5,813 bases of DNA from Opitutaceae bacterium UBA6669 (GTDB taxonomy: Bacteria; Verrucomicrobiota; Verrucomicrobiia; Opitutales; Opitutaceae). The notes beneath the pieces are model-generated. The model saw only the letters and a list, made by a program, of their open reading frames with translations. It did not search any database and was not told the DNA's origin. This document shows, one piece after another, positions 1-5,813 of this stretch (positions are counted from its first letter, which is position 1; each line of letters begins with the position of its first letter). Both the position numbers and the translations under genes were made by a program. The DNA lies in contig DKKJ01000126.1 of assembly GCA_002455175.1 (NCBI GenBank), positions 11,258-17,070 of the forward strand. Direction: 5' to 3'.

Positions 1-34
1 GCAGTGACCGCGGCTCCCACAGCTGTCGCCCACT

Positions 35-2041
35 CTAAATGCCTTTTTTCCGGCGGAGGACGACTGGACTTTGCTCCGCTTGATACACCCGTTCGAAGAA
101 CTGTAGTACCTGAGGGTAGTTCTCAGCGGGAATTTCAACGGCTTTCAAGATGAGTTCACGACTGAAGAGAACTTTCCCATCCTGAAACAACACCTCGCCG
201 TGGTACGTAGCAAAAGGAGTTTCAATGGTCACCGGGCGACTCGCATCATCAAGCTCACATAGGTCAGGAATTAAAATCTCGCTTCGCTCAATGAATGCGC
301 CGGCTTGCATCACAAAAGGTGCTTTCCGCTGTCCCTTGTCCAAGATCGGTATGCCGCGGTTTTTCAACAACGCGGGCTTAAAAACGAGCAGAGCGTCTTG
401 CATCCAACGCCCGTAGCTGGGAGAGGAAAACGTCGCCACCAACGCAAATTTGCCTTCGTCGAACTCATCGTCTGCATTAACCTGCGAGACGACGGCGTTG
501 CTCACGGTCGGCTGCAGCCAACGGCTCAATAGCTGTTTAAAATCTGACTGTTTTCGCCGGCTGAACTCCCGTCGTGCCGAGGCAACCGAGTAGCCGAAGA
601 ATCGCTCCGTCATCGTGGCTTGAATACTTCCGTCCTGAGCCAGTCGACCGACAACCTCTCGGACGAATCGGTTATTTTCACGGGGCATCTCAGGCAGTTT
701 CACTAGGCCACCGTCACTCCCGGCAAGCAGTAACCCGTGAGACGCCAGCCTATTGTCAGCAAGCAAACCTAGCGGCGTGTAGCCGTCGGTCGGATCAAAG
801 ACAAGCAGCCTACCCAACACAGGGTGTTGAATAATGGCGTCCGACTGAATGTCTTCGCCTACCGCTATGGCCAGAATGCAGTGGTTGAACTGACTGGGCG
901 ACGTCCACTCCGGATGAAGTTTCCTTTCGTTACCAGAAGAGACCGCCAGAGGATAACTTTTAATGCCACGGGAGAGGAGCAAAGCGCGGAGCAAAGAGGC
1001 CTTGTCCTTACAATCGCCATAGTTACAGCGGAGGACTTGATCCGCCGGGCGCGGCTTCATTCCTCCGGCGTTAGCGATGTCCAACGCGATAGAGATGTAA
1101 TTCACCTCTTGCACAAAACGAGCGAGCTTGGCCACGACTACGTTCTCGTCGCGCCCTTCCCCAATCAGCGTCGCTGCTCTCATACTCAGAGAACCTGTGT
1201 CACGTGCGGCCGAATCATAATCCAGAGTAAACCGCTCAGAGATCTCTCGCCAAGAGCTGTAACTCGATCGTACGGACTTGGGCGCAGGAGCGTCTGGAGG
1301 GATCAGACCTATCGCCACGAAAGGAAACGCTCGAAAGGAAAGCGGGGAGTAGGGCTCGCTCTTCCTCGCAGGAAGGGAACGCATCGTCCAAGAACTCAAT
1401 CGAGCAGAATGATGGTCTGCAGACGGGGCCGTGTCGAACGAACGATCCACGAGCTGCCACCCTTTGGGCAATTCTACACTGACGGAGGAGTGTGAAACCG
1501 GCAAAGCCTCTTGAAAAGACCACGTGAATTCCCCCAATGTACCTTGGTCCTCGATCATCGCCTCGTAAGCGAAGACATCACCCACGTTAACCCGCGTGAC
1601 TGCCGAAACGGCTCGACTCCGATGCTCGCCGTACAACTCAAGAGCATTCGAATAGACGGCAGCGTCACTGATGCTTTCTTTAGGAACGGCCACAGCGCTA
1701 CCGTCGTTAGAAATAATCCACGCTTTGAAAGACTTCACCTGTGATGACTTTTCCAAGTAGAACACGTTGCCTTTCGCGTGCTTCCGCCCGTCTGGTTTGT
1801 CAATTCGCACTGCGTAACGCTGACGCGTCGTCATTTTACCATTGGCAGCAAGTTGAATGAGCGAATTGCGCGTTAAGACTAACGCTTCGCTTCCCTCCTC
1901 AGAGTTTCCTGATGTCTTCAAGAAGGGAACAAGCCACTCAGGAATGCGCTCCTTCGCTGCGACGAGAGAAACACCCGCGAGGCAACTCACAACAAGGATA
2001 ATCTTTCCGCACCACTTTGGTAAATTGGATAAACCTAGCAT
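35..2041 (-). CDS. Exported DUF3857 protein with intact transglutaminase-like domain
   Basis: Seen: 668 residues opening with a signal-peptide-like segment (Lys9 and Lys13, then a hydrophobic run around residues 14-29 ending VAA before KERIPEW). A DUF3857-like region covers about residues 45-230. A transglutaminase-like core covers about 290-425, with the motif YGDCKDKASLL (Cys344), FNHC (His387) and VFDPTD (Asp416), which gives a complete Cys-His-Asp triad. The remaining 240 residues are a beta-rich C-terminal region with no motif I recognise. Known of the family: DUF3857 next to a transglutaminase core is a recurring architecture of exported bacterial proteins of about 600-700 residues; substrates are mostly unknown. 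Inferred: a periplasmic or surface cysteine hydrolase or amidase-like enzyme acting on peptides or proteins. The ATG at 2041 lies 16 bases after the stop of the upstream relative, so the two are probably co-transcribed. A VVSC lipobox-like motif ends at Cys20, but the hydrophobic stretch before it is very short, so signal peptidase I is favoured. Confidence 0.9.
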   Translation of the reverse strand: MLGLSNLPKWCGKIILVVSCLAGVSLVAAKERIPEWLVPFLKTSGNSEEGSEALVLTRNSLIQLAANGKMTTRQRYAVRIDKPDGRKHAKGNVFYLEKSSQVKSFKAWIISNDGSAVAVPKESISDAAVYSNALELYGEHRSRAVSAVTRVNVGDVFAYEAMIEDQGTLGEFTWSFQEALPVSHSSVSVELPKGWQLVDRSFDTAPSADHHSARLSSWTMRSLPARKSEPYSPLSFRAFPFVAIGLIPPDAPAPKSVRSSYSSWREISERFTLDYDSAARDTGSLSMRAATLIGEGRDENVVVAKLARFVQEVNYISIALDIANAGGMKPRPADQVLRCNYGDCKDKASLLRALLLSRGIKSYPLAVSSGNERKLHPEWTSPSQFNHCILAIAVGEDIQSDAIIQHPVLGRLLVFDPTDGYTPLGLLADNRLASHGLLLAGSDGGLVKLPEMPRENNRFVREVVGRLAQDGSIQATMTERFFGYSVASARREFSRRKQSDFKQLLSRWLQPTVSNAVVSQVNADDEFDEGKFALVATFSSPSYGRWMQDALLVFKPALLKNRGIPILDKGQRKAPFVMQAGAFIERSEILIPDLCELDDASRPVTIETPFATYHGEVLFQDGKVLFSRELILKAVEIPAENYPQVLQFFERVYQAEQSPVVLRRKKGI

Positions 2042-2052
2042 CGACTACGGGG

Positions 2053-2057
2053 TCCTT
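2053..2057 (-). promoter_or_regulatory. Probable ribosome binding site for the second DUF3857 gene
   Basis: AAGGA lies 11 bases before the ATG at 2041 and sits directly after, and one base into, the TGA stop of the upstream gene (2060-2058). The spacing is slightly long. Its position at the upstream stop fits translation of the two genes from one mRNA. Confidence 0.45.
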
Positions 2058-4055
2058 TCACTCAGTTGAGCTCTTCGCGGTCACTTCACCTAGTCTTTCC
2101 GGTTCGGGTGAAGCGGAGCGTTTCAAGGTTAACAAATGGCCATCCCTGGTGGTGACGGCATCAAGAATCTTCTTCACGTCGGGATAGGACTTTGCCGGCG
2201 CCATAAAAAGATCCCAGGTCAAGGAGCGCTTAAGCACAAGTAGCCCTGCTTTTTCACCATACCGAAGATCGACTTGGTAGTCGCCAGCGGCGCCGAAGTT
2301 TAATCCTGCCGGCGCATGAGGTGACTCGACGACAAAGCCTTTGGGAAGATGGATGATGACCTCATCTATCTCTTGATAAAGGTAAGGAAAAACGATGGCG
2401 CTCAACCTGGCCTCCTCTGGAAACGGAGAGCGAATTCCTTTGCGAAATACAGACGGTTGGAAAAACAACCGATTGCCTGTGCGCTCAGCATAGTCTGGCA
2501 CGCGTAAATGGAAAGTAAGCTCCAAGGGCAGGCGGGCATCTTCAGCATTTCGTATCACCGCTTTGCTCACCTCAGCTCCGGGAAGGAAGCGCTTGACCTC
2601 GGCTGCAATCATGTCGGAACGCGTCTGCGCAGAAGCGTCTGCGTACTGACGTTTCCCTGCTGCGGCTGAGTACCCTGTGCGCGTCACCACCACCTCGCCC
2701 TCTAGAACTCCGTCCTCTCCTAGGGTAAAGGTACCCTTAACATTGCGCGTGGTTTCCTTCGAGACCATCACAGGCATCGGAACGTGTAGGGCCTGCGCGG
2801 GATCGCCAACTAATACCGAAGTGCCCGTATGCCTCCAATCCAGCATTCCAGCGGGCAGGTACTCCGCGCCAGGATCACAGAACGTCCAGGTGTCTCCCTC
2901 CTTTACTCCCACCACAAGATCCTTGAAGACGAACGGCTCCGCCATGGCTGCCTGAAAGAAAATAAACGTGCGATCGTTAGTGCGCGCTAATCTCGCATCC
3001 AGATTTATGCTACGAGCGAGGCCCAGCAAGGCGACGGCTAATTCATCGCCGTTTCCTTGACGAGACTTTAGTATTTCTGCGGCGGAAGGATTGGTGGGGC
3101 CCTTCGATTTCGGCTTACTAGCGGACGCGCCCCGTTCTGATTCTGTGTTGATGAGATTGAGCCGGCAGTAATCGTGTAGCTTAATGAGCTTCTCTTGAAT
3201 CGTATCTGACGGAGAAACCAACGATTCAGCCAACATGCGCATTTCTTTAGTCACCTTGCCTCGCGCTTGAGCCAGTTCGTGCAGAGCTCTCGAAGAGCTT
3301 TTCCAGAATAACGCGGGTTCAGTTTCGACCGTAGACGAAGTGAAGTACAAGACAACCGAAGGTTGGGTTTGGATTGTGGGCGGTTGAAACGGTTCGACAC
3401 GTAATGGCGGTAAGTCTCGCAATTCGAAATTGTAGAAGGTATCTTGCCCACGTTTCAGGTTCAGATCTGGGGCACGGAAGGAGCGTGCCATGAAATACGT
3501 GCCGGGCAAACTGAGAGGCTTAAGTCGGTAGCGGCTGTAACGCACCGGGTCGGATCGCTGGAAGCTATAGGAAAAAAGGAAGGACGTCGAGTCACGGACT
3601 TCCCGATACCGGTAGTCGACGATCACCCCCGGCTCCAATCCGACGGGCGCAAAAGACTTTACACGCTGTCGGACGTCCTGGGTCCTGAGCACCTCGCGAT
3701 CGAAAATTTCGTTAGGACGGAGCTGCTGAACGCCACCGTCAGGCTTGATCGTACGGACCTTAACGTCCTGGATAGACACTCCTCGTCGATAAGGTAGCTC
3801 AACTTTAGAAAATCGTTCAACACCTCGATCACTACGAAGTAGAACGCGGTAGTGGTACACCCATTCCGCATGTCCGTACTCCGATTCGTCTACATTGACA
3901 TCGACGGCGACAAAGACGACGTCACTCGCCTCTTCAGCAGGATTTTTGACCACAAAGTCTGCCGGTGTGACCTCAGGTAAAGGTGCTGCCCGTACGGCAG
4001 AAAGTACGCTTAAGACTCCGAGGAACACCCACCAAAACTGGGTTTTACATCTCAT
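2058..4055 (-). CDS. Exported DUF3857 protein with degenerate transglutaminase-like domain
   Basis: Seen: 665 residues from the chosen start. A signal peptide (MRCKTQ, then hydrophobic WWVFLGVLSVLSAV, cleavage likely after VRA before APLPEV) is followed by DUF3857 at about residues 25-210 (VLLRSDRGVERFSKVELPY; TIKPDGG; GLEPGVIVDYRY). A transglutaminase-like fold follows at about 265-410, and then a C-terminal beta-rich region. In the core, the family motif GDCKDK is replaced by QGNGDE, so the catalytic Cys position appears to be Asn335. The FNH motif is replaced by VFKD, while the Asp of the DP motif is kept (CDPG, Asp394). Inferred: it is not a working cysteine enzyme and may bind ligand or act as partner or regulator of the intact relative encoded 16 bases downstream. 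The start at 4055 is preferred over an in-frame ATG at 4070 because GGAG lies 5 bases upstream and the signal peptide then begins properly. A Lys/Ser/Pro-rich stretch (about 308-322) precedes the degenerate site. Confidence 0.88.
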   Translation of the reverse strand: MRCKTQFWWVFLGVLSVLSAVRAAPLPEVTPADFVVKNPAEEASDVVFVAVDVNVDESEYGHAEWVYHYRVLLRSDRGVERFSKVELPYRRGVSIQDVKVRTIKPDGGVQQLRPNEIFDREVLRTQDVRQRVKSFAPVGLEPGVIVDYRYREVRDSTSFLFSYSFQRSDPVRYSRYRLKPLSLPGTYFMARSFRAPDLNLKRGQDTFYNFELRDLPPLRVEPFQPPTIQTQPSVVLYFTSSTVETEPALFWKSSSRALHELAQARGKVTKEMRMLAESLVSPSDTIQEKLIKLHDYCRLNLINTESERGASASKPKSKGPTNPSAAEILKSRQGNGDELAVALLGLARSINLDARLARTNDRTFIFFQAAMAEPFVFKDLVVGVKEGDTWTFCDPGAEYLPAGMLDWRHTGTSVLVGDPAQALHVPMPVMVSKETTRNVKGTFTLGEDGVLEGEVVVTRTGYSAAAGKRQYADASAQTRSDMIAAEVKRFLPGAEVSKAVIRNAEDARLPLELTFHLRVPDYAERTGNRLFFQPSVFRKGIRSPFPEEARLSAIVFPYLYQEIDEVIIHLPKGFVVESPHAPAGLNFGAAGDYQVDLRYGEKAGLLVLKRSLTWDLFMAPAKSYPDVKKILDAVTTRDGHLLTLKRSASPEPERLGEVTAKSSTE

Positions 4056-4060
4056 AAAAG

Positions 4061-4064
4061 CTCC
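4061..4064 (-). promoter_or_regulatory. Ribosome binding site deciding the start at 4055
   Basis: GGAG followed by five bases (CTTTT) and then ATG at 4055. The alternative in-frame ATG at 4070 has no comparable motif at normal spacing and would place five extra residues (MSGAF) before the signal peptide. Confidence 0.55.
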
Positions 4065-4070
4065 GCTCAT

Positions 4071-4180
4071 TTAGGAAGCGTTCTCGATGGCAGAGTGCCC
4101 TTTATCTTGGCGATCTCATACTGCAGTTTAGCCACCATCTAGGTAGTTTCCACACCTGCCCGGCTTGAGGGTTGTAGTCC
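4071..4180 (-). other. Intergenic region between LysR gene and DUF3857 pair
   Basis: This stretch separates the LysR stop from the first DUF3857 gene. I see no convincing promoter hexamers and no hairpin with a T-tract. CCTCAAG occurs twice, once at the end of the LysR gene and once 20 bases on. A 23-codon reading frame (4138 to 4067) opens with ATG GTG GCT and ends with a TGA that overlaps the ATG at 4070 as ATGA. It has no good ribosome binding site and no recognised family, so it is not called as a gene. Whether the DUF3857 pair has its own promoter here or is read through from the regulator gene cannot be decided from sequence. Confidence 0.4.
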
Positions 4181-5095
4181 CTACTTGAGGAGATTGCCAT
4201 CGCCAGCCTTCGGTTTGAGTCGCATGAGCGCGTCCACCAAGGTTCGGAGGGCGGGAGAGGCTGCTCCGCGCTGCCAAGCCACGTAAAGATTCCATTTCAC
4301 ATCGGCATCTTTCAAGGGAAGGAAGACCACCCCCGCCACCCGCGTTTTCCGATGATAATCCGGAAACAGACCCACTGCACCCTCGGTGAGAATCATCGCG
4401 AAAGAATCGGTAACGCTCTCCGCATTCTCGGTGAAGGTGACGCGGAAGCCGGCGGCCCGGCAGACGTTCTTTACCCACGCGTTGTGGCCAGGCATGTCCG
4501 CATCGTCGGCGCCGATGAATTTCTGGCCTTTTAGCTCGCACAGACGCACGGAGGACTGGGTGGCCAAGGGGTGCGTTTCCGCAAGAGCCACATAGACCGG
4601 CGAGGCCGCGAACTTTCGGAGGTAAAACTCGTTTCTCAAGGCCTCGCCGGCTTGCCCCATGATTGCCACATCTAAATCGCCCCGCCGCAGCCAAGCGATC
4701 TGCTCACCCGGGGTGAGATCGTGCAGCTTAGCTTTCACTTCAGGATGGGTCTTCTTCAACGCGAGCAAAGCAGGATGAAGGTACTCTGCAGCGGCAGACA
4801 TCAGGTATCCGATTCGGATCTGCTCACTCTGCCCTTTGTTCAATCGCCGGACTTCCTCCAAGACGGAGTCGATCTGAACGAGCACGGGTTTGATTTTTTC
4901 AACCAATACATGCCCCGCCGCCGTCAACGCTACTCCGGACGAGGTGCGCTCGAGCAGCTTGCCACCCACGTCGCTTTCCAAGGCTTGCATCTGCCGGGTC
5001 AATGTGGATTGCGACACCCGGAGCTGATCCGCAGCGCGATTCAGGCTTCCGTGTTCGGTGATGGCGAGGAGGGACCGGAAGAGATCAAGGTTCAT
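4181..5095 (-). CDS. LysR-family transcriptional regulator
   Basis: Seen: 304 residues, the usual LysR length. The N-terminus MNLDLFRSLLAITEHGSLNR continues into AADQLRVSQSTLTRQMQALE, a textbook LysR winged helix-turn-helix (about residues 16-37), followed by the linker helix to about residue 88. The substrate-binding-protein-like effector domain starts near QIRIGYL (about 92) and contains GDLDVAIMG. Known of the family: cytoplasmic tetrameric regulators that bind T-N11-A sites near a divergent target gene and respond to a small ligand. Context: a ring-cleaving-dioxygenase gene starts 86 bases away on the other strand, and a T-N11-A inverted repeat lies between them, so that gene is the likely target, with autoregulation probable. 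The effector is unknown; an aromatic or quinone-type compound is an inference from the neighbour only. No Shine-Dalgarno motif precedes the ATG at 5095, but the start fits the family N-terminus exactly. Confidence 0.95.
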   Translation of the reverse strand: MNLDLFRSLLAITEHGSLNRAADQLRVSQSTLTRQMQALESDVGGKLLERTSSGVALTAAGHVLVEKIKPVLVQIDSVLEEVRRLNKGQSEQIRIGYLMSAAAEYLHPALLALKKTHPEVKAKLHDLTPGEQIAWLRRGDLDVAIMGQAGEALRNEFYLRKFAASPVYVALAETHPLATQSSVRLCELKGQKFIGADDADMPGHNAWVKNVCRAAGFRVTFTENAESVTDSFAMILTEGAVGLFPDYHRKTRVAGVVFLPLKDADVKWNLYVAWQRGAASPALRTLVDALMRLKPKAGDGNLLK

Positions 5096-5107
5096 TTCGC
5101 GACTTGC

Positions 5108-5124
5108 TATGCACTTTACGCATA
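5108..5124. promoter_or_regulatory. Putative LysR operator (T-N11-A inverted repeat)
   Basis: TATGC-ACTTTAC-GCATA is a perfect 5-base inverted repeat around a 7-base spacer. The bases T5110 and A5122 give the exact T-N11-A pattern of LysR boxes. It lies 13 bases upstream of the LysR start and about 58 bases upstream of the divergent dioxygenase start, a position suited both to autorepression and to activation of the divergent gene. The assignment rests on symmetry and position; binding is not shown. Confidence 0.6.
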
Positions 5125-5181
5125 ACTAAACCTGCGCGCGTGCATTAGGCAAGCCTGAGCCAACCTGCTAGTCTCTGAGCC

Positions 5182-5544
5182 ATGAAAACACCCACCGGTA
5201 TCCACCACGTCACCGCCATTGCCAGCGATCCCCAGGCCAACATTAATTTCTATGCGGGTCTCCTGGGTCTCCGCTTGGTCAAGAAGACCGTGAACTTCGA
5301 CGATCCCTCTGCCTATCACCTCTACTACGGTGACGCCGCCGGCTCGCCTGGCTCCATCGTCACGTTTTTCTACTGGCCCCGCGGCCTGGGTTCGCAAGGT
5401 CGAACAAATCGGCGAAATGAACTTTCCCGAAATCGCCCGCAAATTGAATTTGAACACCGGTCCGGTGCTGGATGTCGCCATTCGCGCCGATGGCACTTTG
5501 AAAGAGGTTCGAATCGTGCGTTCTTCCGGCAATGCCGAGCTTGA
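5182..5544 (+). CDS. Truncated VOC/glyoxalase-type ring-cleaving dioxygenase, chimeric 3' end
   Basis: Seen: from ATG 5182 the first 66 or so residues match the N-terminus of the ring-cleaving dioxygenase group of the VOC (glyoxalase) superfamily. The marks are GIHHVTAIASDPQANINFYA, then LGLRLVKKTVNFDDP, YHLYYGD, and GSPGSIVTFFYWP. His9 is at the position of a usual metal ligand. Full-length members have about 300 residues and two or more VOC modules, so roughly four fifths are missing. After FFYWPRG (about 5384) the frame gives only Arg- and Asn-rich nonsense and stops at 5542-5544, because the DNA is now coding a TonB-like domain in another frame. Known of the group: Fe- or Mn-dependent extradiol-type enzymes linked to quinone or aromatic handling. 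The gene is divergent from a LysR regulator, probably its controller. As drawn it cannot make a working enzyme. The real gene boundary in the source genome lies beyond the join. There is no strong ribosome binding site. Confidence 0.7.
   Translation: MKTPTGIHHVTAIASDPQANINFYAGLLGLRLVKKTVNFDDPSAYHLYYGDAAGSPGSIVTFFYWPRGLGSQGRTNRRNELSRNRPQIEFEHRSGAGCRHSRRWHFERGSNRAFFRQCRA
5378..5389. other. Junction between two unrelated sequences
   Basis: Left of this point the + strand codes a dioxygenase in the frame of ATG 5182. Right of it the + strand codes a TonB C-terminal domain one base out of phase with that frame. The bases CGCGGCCTG fit both sides (Arg-Gly-Leu after FFYWP in the left frame; Ala-Trp before VRKVEQIG in the right frame), so a short shared stretch may have seeded the join. 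No insertion-sequence end, inverted repeat or integrase site is visible. A chimeric assembly or library join is the simplest explanation. Confidence 0.7.
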
Positions 5545-5680
5545 CCAGGCAGCGCAACGCATCGTTCGGCTCGGTGCGCCCTACGCGCCTTTCTCGTCCG
5601 AATTACGCCAGCGTTACGATGTTTTGCTCATTTCCCGCCCTTGGCGTTTCGAGCCCGGCGGGCGGGTGCGGTCCCGCTGA
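5384..5680 (+). CDS. TonB-family protein, C-terminal domain only (5' part missing)
   Basis: Seen: about 98 residues beginning AWVRKVEQIGEMNFPEIAR and continuing through GPVLDVAIRADGTLKEVRIV, RSSGNAELDQAAQRIVRLGA and YDVLLISRPWRF, then stop TGA at 5678-5680. This is the TonB C-terminal fold: a (Y/F)P-x-x-A-R segment, a beta strand with the DG turn, RSSG, and LD-x-A-A. Known of the family: the domain contacts the TonB box of outer-membrane receptors and, with ExbB and ExbD, passes on energy from the proton gradient. The N-terminal membrane anchor and proline-rich spacer are absent because the sequence switches at about 5384. An ATG in the same frame at 5330 lies inside the dioxygenase part and would add about 18 meaningless residues, so it is not taken as a start. 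The C-terminal form with PFAPF-type and W-F ending resembles proteobacterial TonB proteins, by recollection and not by search. Confidence 0.75.
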   Translation, partial: AWVRKVEQIGEMNFPEIARKLNLNTGPVLDVAIRADGTLKEVRIVRSSGNAELDQAAQRIVRLGAPYAPFSSELRQRYDVLLISRPWRFEPGGRVRSR

Positions 5681-5813
5681 GCACGAATCGAACGAGGAGG
5701 CAGAAACCACGACTCAACAAAATCCACGTCCTGTAGCGGATCGTCCGAGCTGCGCTGGTAATGCGGCCACGACACCAGATCGACTACTTCCCGATACAAA
5801 AACTGGAAAAAAT
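5614..5813 (-). CDS. C-terminal fragment of an unrecognised protein, partial at the window edge
   Basis: The minus-strand frame is open from the window edge (reading FFQFLYREVVDLVSWPHYQ near the edge) to a TAA at 5614-5616. The first 35 or so residues, through DPLQDVDFVESWFLPP, look protein-like with a regular aromatic and acidic pattern; the last 25 are Arg-rich and low in character. I recognise no family. The gene would converge on the TonB gene and overlap its end by 67 bases, which is possible for a convergent pair but lowers confidence in the tail. The plus strand of 5681-5813 shows no better coding candidate. Confidence 0.4.
   Translation of the reverse strand, partial: FFQFLYREVVDLVSWPHYQRSSDDPLQDVDFVESWFLPPRSIRAQRDRTRPPGSKRQGREMSKTS

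Noticed and set aside
1..34. Terminator after the second DUF3857 gene
   Set aside because: The 34 bases hold short palindromes (CCGCGG, CAGCTG) but no stem followed by a T-run on the minus strand.
824..1495. Long plus-strand open frame of 223 codons
   Set aside because: It lies antisense inside the well-supported DUF3857 gene, is rich in Arg, and shows no domain or signal; it is a shadow of the coding strand.
1980..1984. Lipoprotein signal (VVSC) in the second DUF3857 protein
   Set aside because: Only about five hydrophobic residues precede the Cys, whereas a full hydrophobic core with a VAA cleavage site lies beyond it; a type I signal peptide fits better.
35..4070. A defence or toxin system built on the two large proteins
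   Set aside because: Both carry signal peptides and belong to a common exported family; no nuclease, NTPase, immunity or mobile-element gene accompanies them.
4128..4694. Minus-strand frame of 188 codons overlapping the LysR gene
   Set aside because: Same strand, different frame from a clear LysR effector domain; Gly/Arg-rich composition typical of an out-of-frame reading of GC-rich coding DNA.
5116..5562. Minus-strand frame of 148 codons crossing the junction
   Set aside because: It is antisense to both the dioxygenase and the TonB-like domain and spans the join between them, so it cannot be a real gene in either source.
5182..5680. A genuine dioxygenase-TonB fusion protein
   Set aside because: The two domains are in different frames, the left one stops at 5544, and one is cytoplasmic while the other is periplasmic; no single product joins them.

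Overview
The window carries two sources of DNA. Positions 1 to about 5380 read as one coherent stretch of a bacterial genome. I infer a Verrucomicrobiota-like or similar environmental bacterium, because two large exported DUF3857/transglutaminase-like proteins lie in tandem, Shine-Dalgarno signals are weak or absent in front of several genes, and a LysR/ring-cleaving-dioxygenase pair sits beside them. Taxonomy is inference only. From about 5384 to the end, the proteins look like those of a different genome, probably proteobacterial.

Layout. On the minus strand, read right to left, a LysR-type regulator (5095-4181) is followed by a gap of about 125 bases and then two large exported proteins: a DUF3857 protein with a degenerate transglutaminase-like core (4055-2058), and 16 bases later a second DUF3857 protein with an intact Cys-His-Asp triad (2041-35). 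The pair is very likely one transcription unit. Its notable feature is the pairing of a probable pseudoenzyme with a probable active enzyme, both with signal peptides, so both should act outside the cytoplasm. The substrate is unknown.

Divergent from the LysR gene, after an 86-base intergenic region with a clean T-N11-A inverted repeat (5108-5124), lies the start of a VOC/glyoxalase-type ring-cleaving dioxygenase (from 5182). The regulator and this enzyme form a typical divergent LysR-target pair.

The enzyme is cut off after about 66 residues. Between about 5378 and 5389 the sequence switches, in another reading frame, to the C-terminal domain of a TonB-family protein (5384-5680). The last bases hold, on the minus strand, the C-terminal end of an unrecognised protein that runs out of the window. 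This abrupt switch between unrelated, partial genes is best explained by a chimeric assembly join. A real deletion or rearrangement is less likely. No RNA genes, CRISPR arrays, insertion sequences or defence genes were seen.
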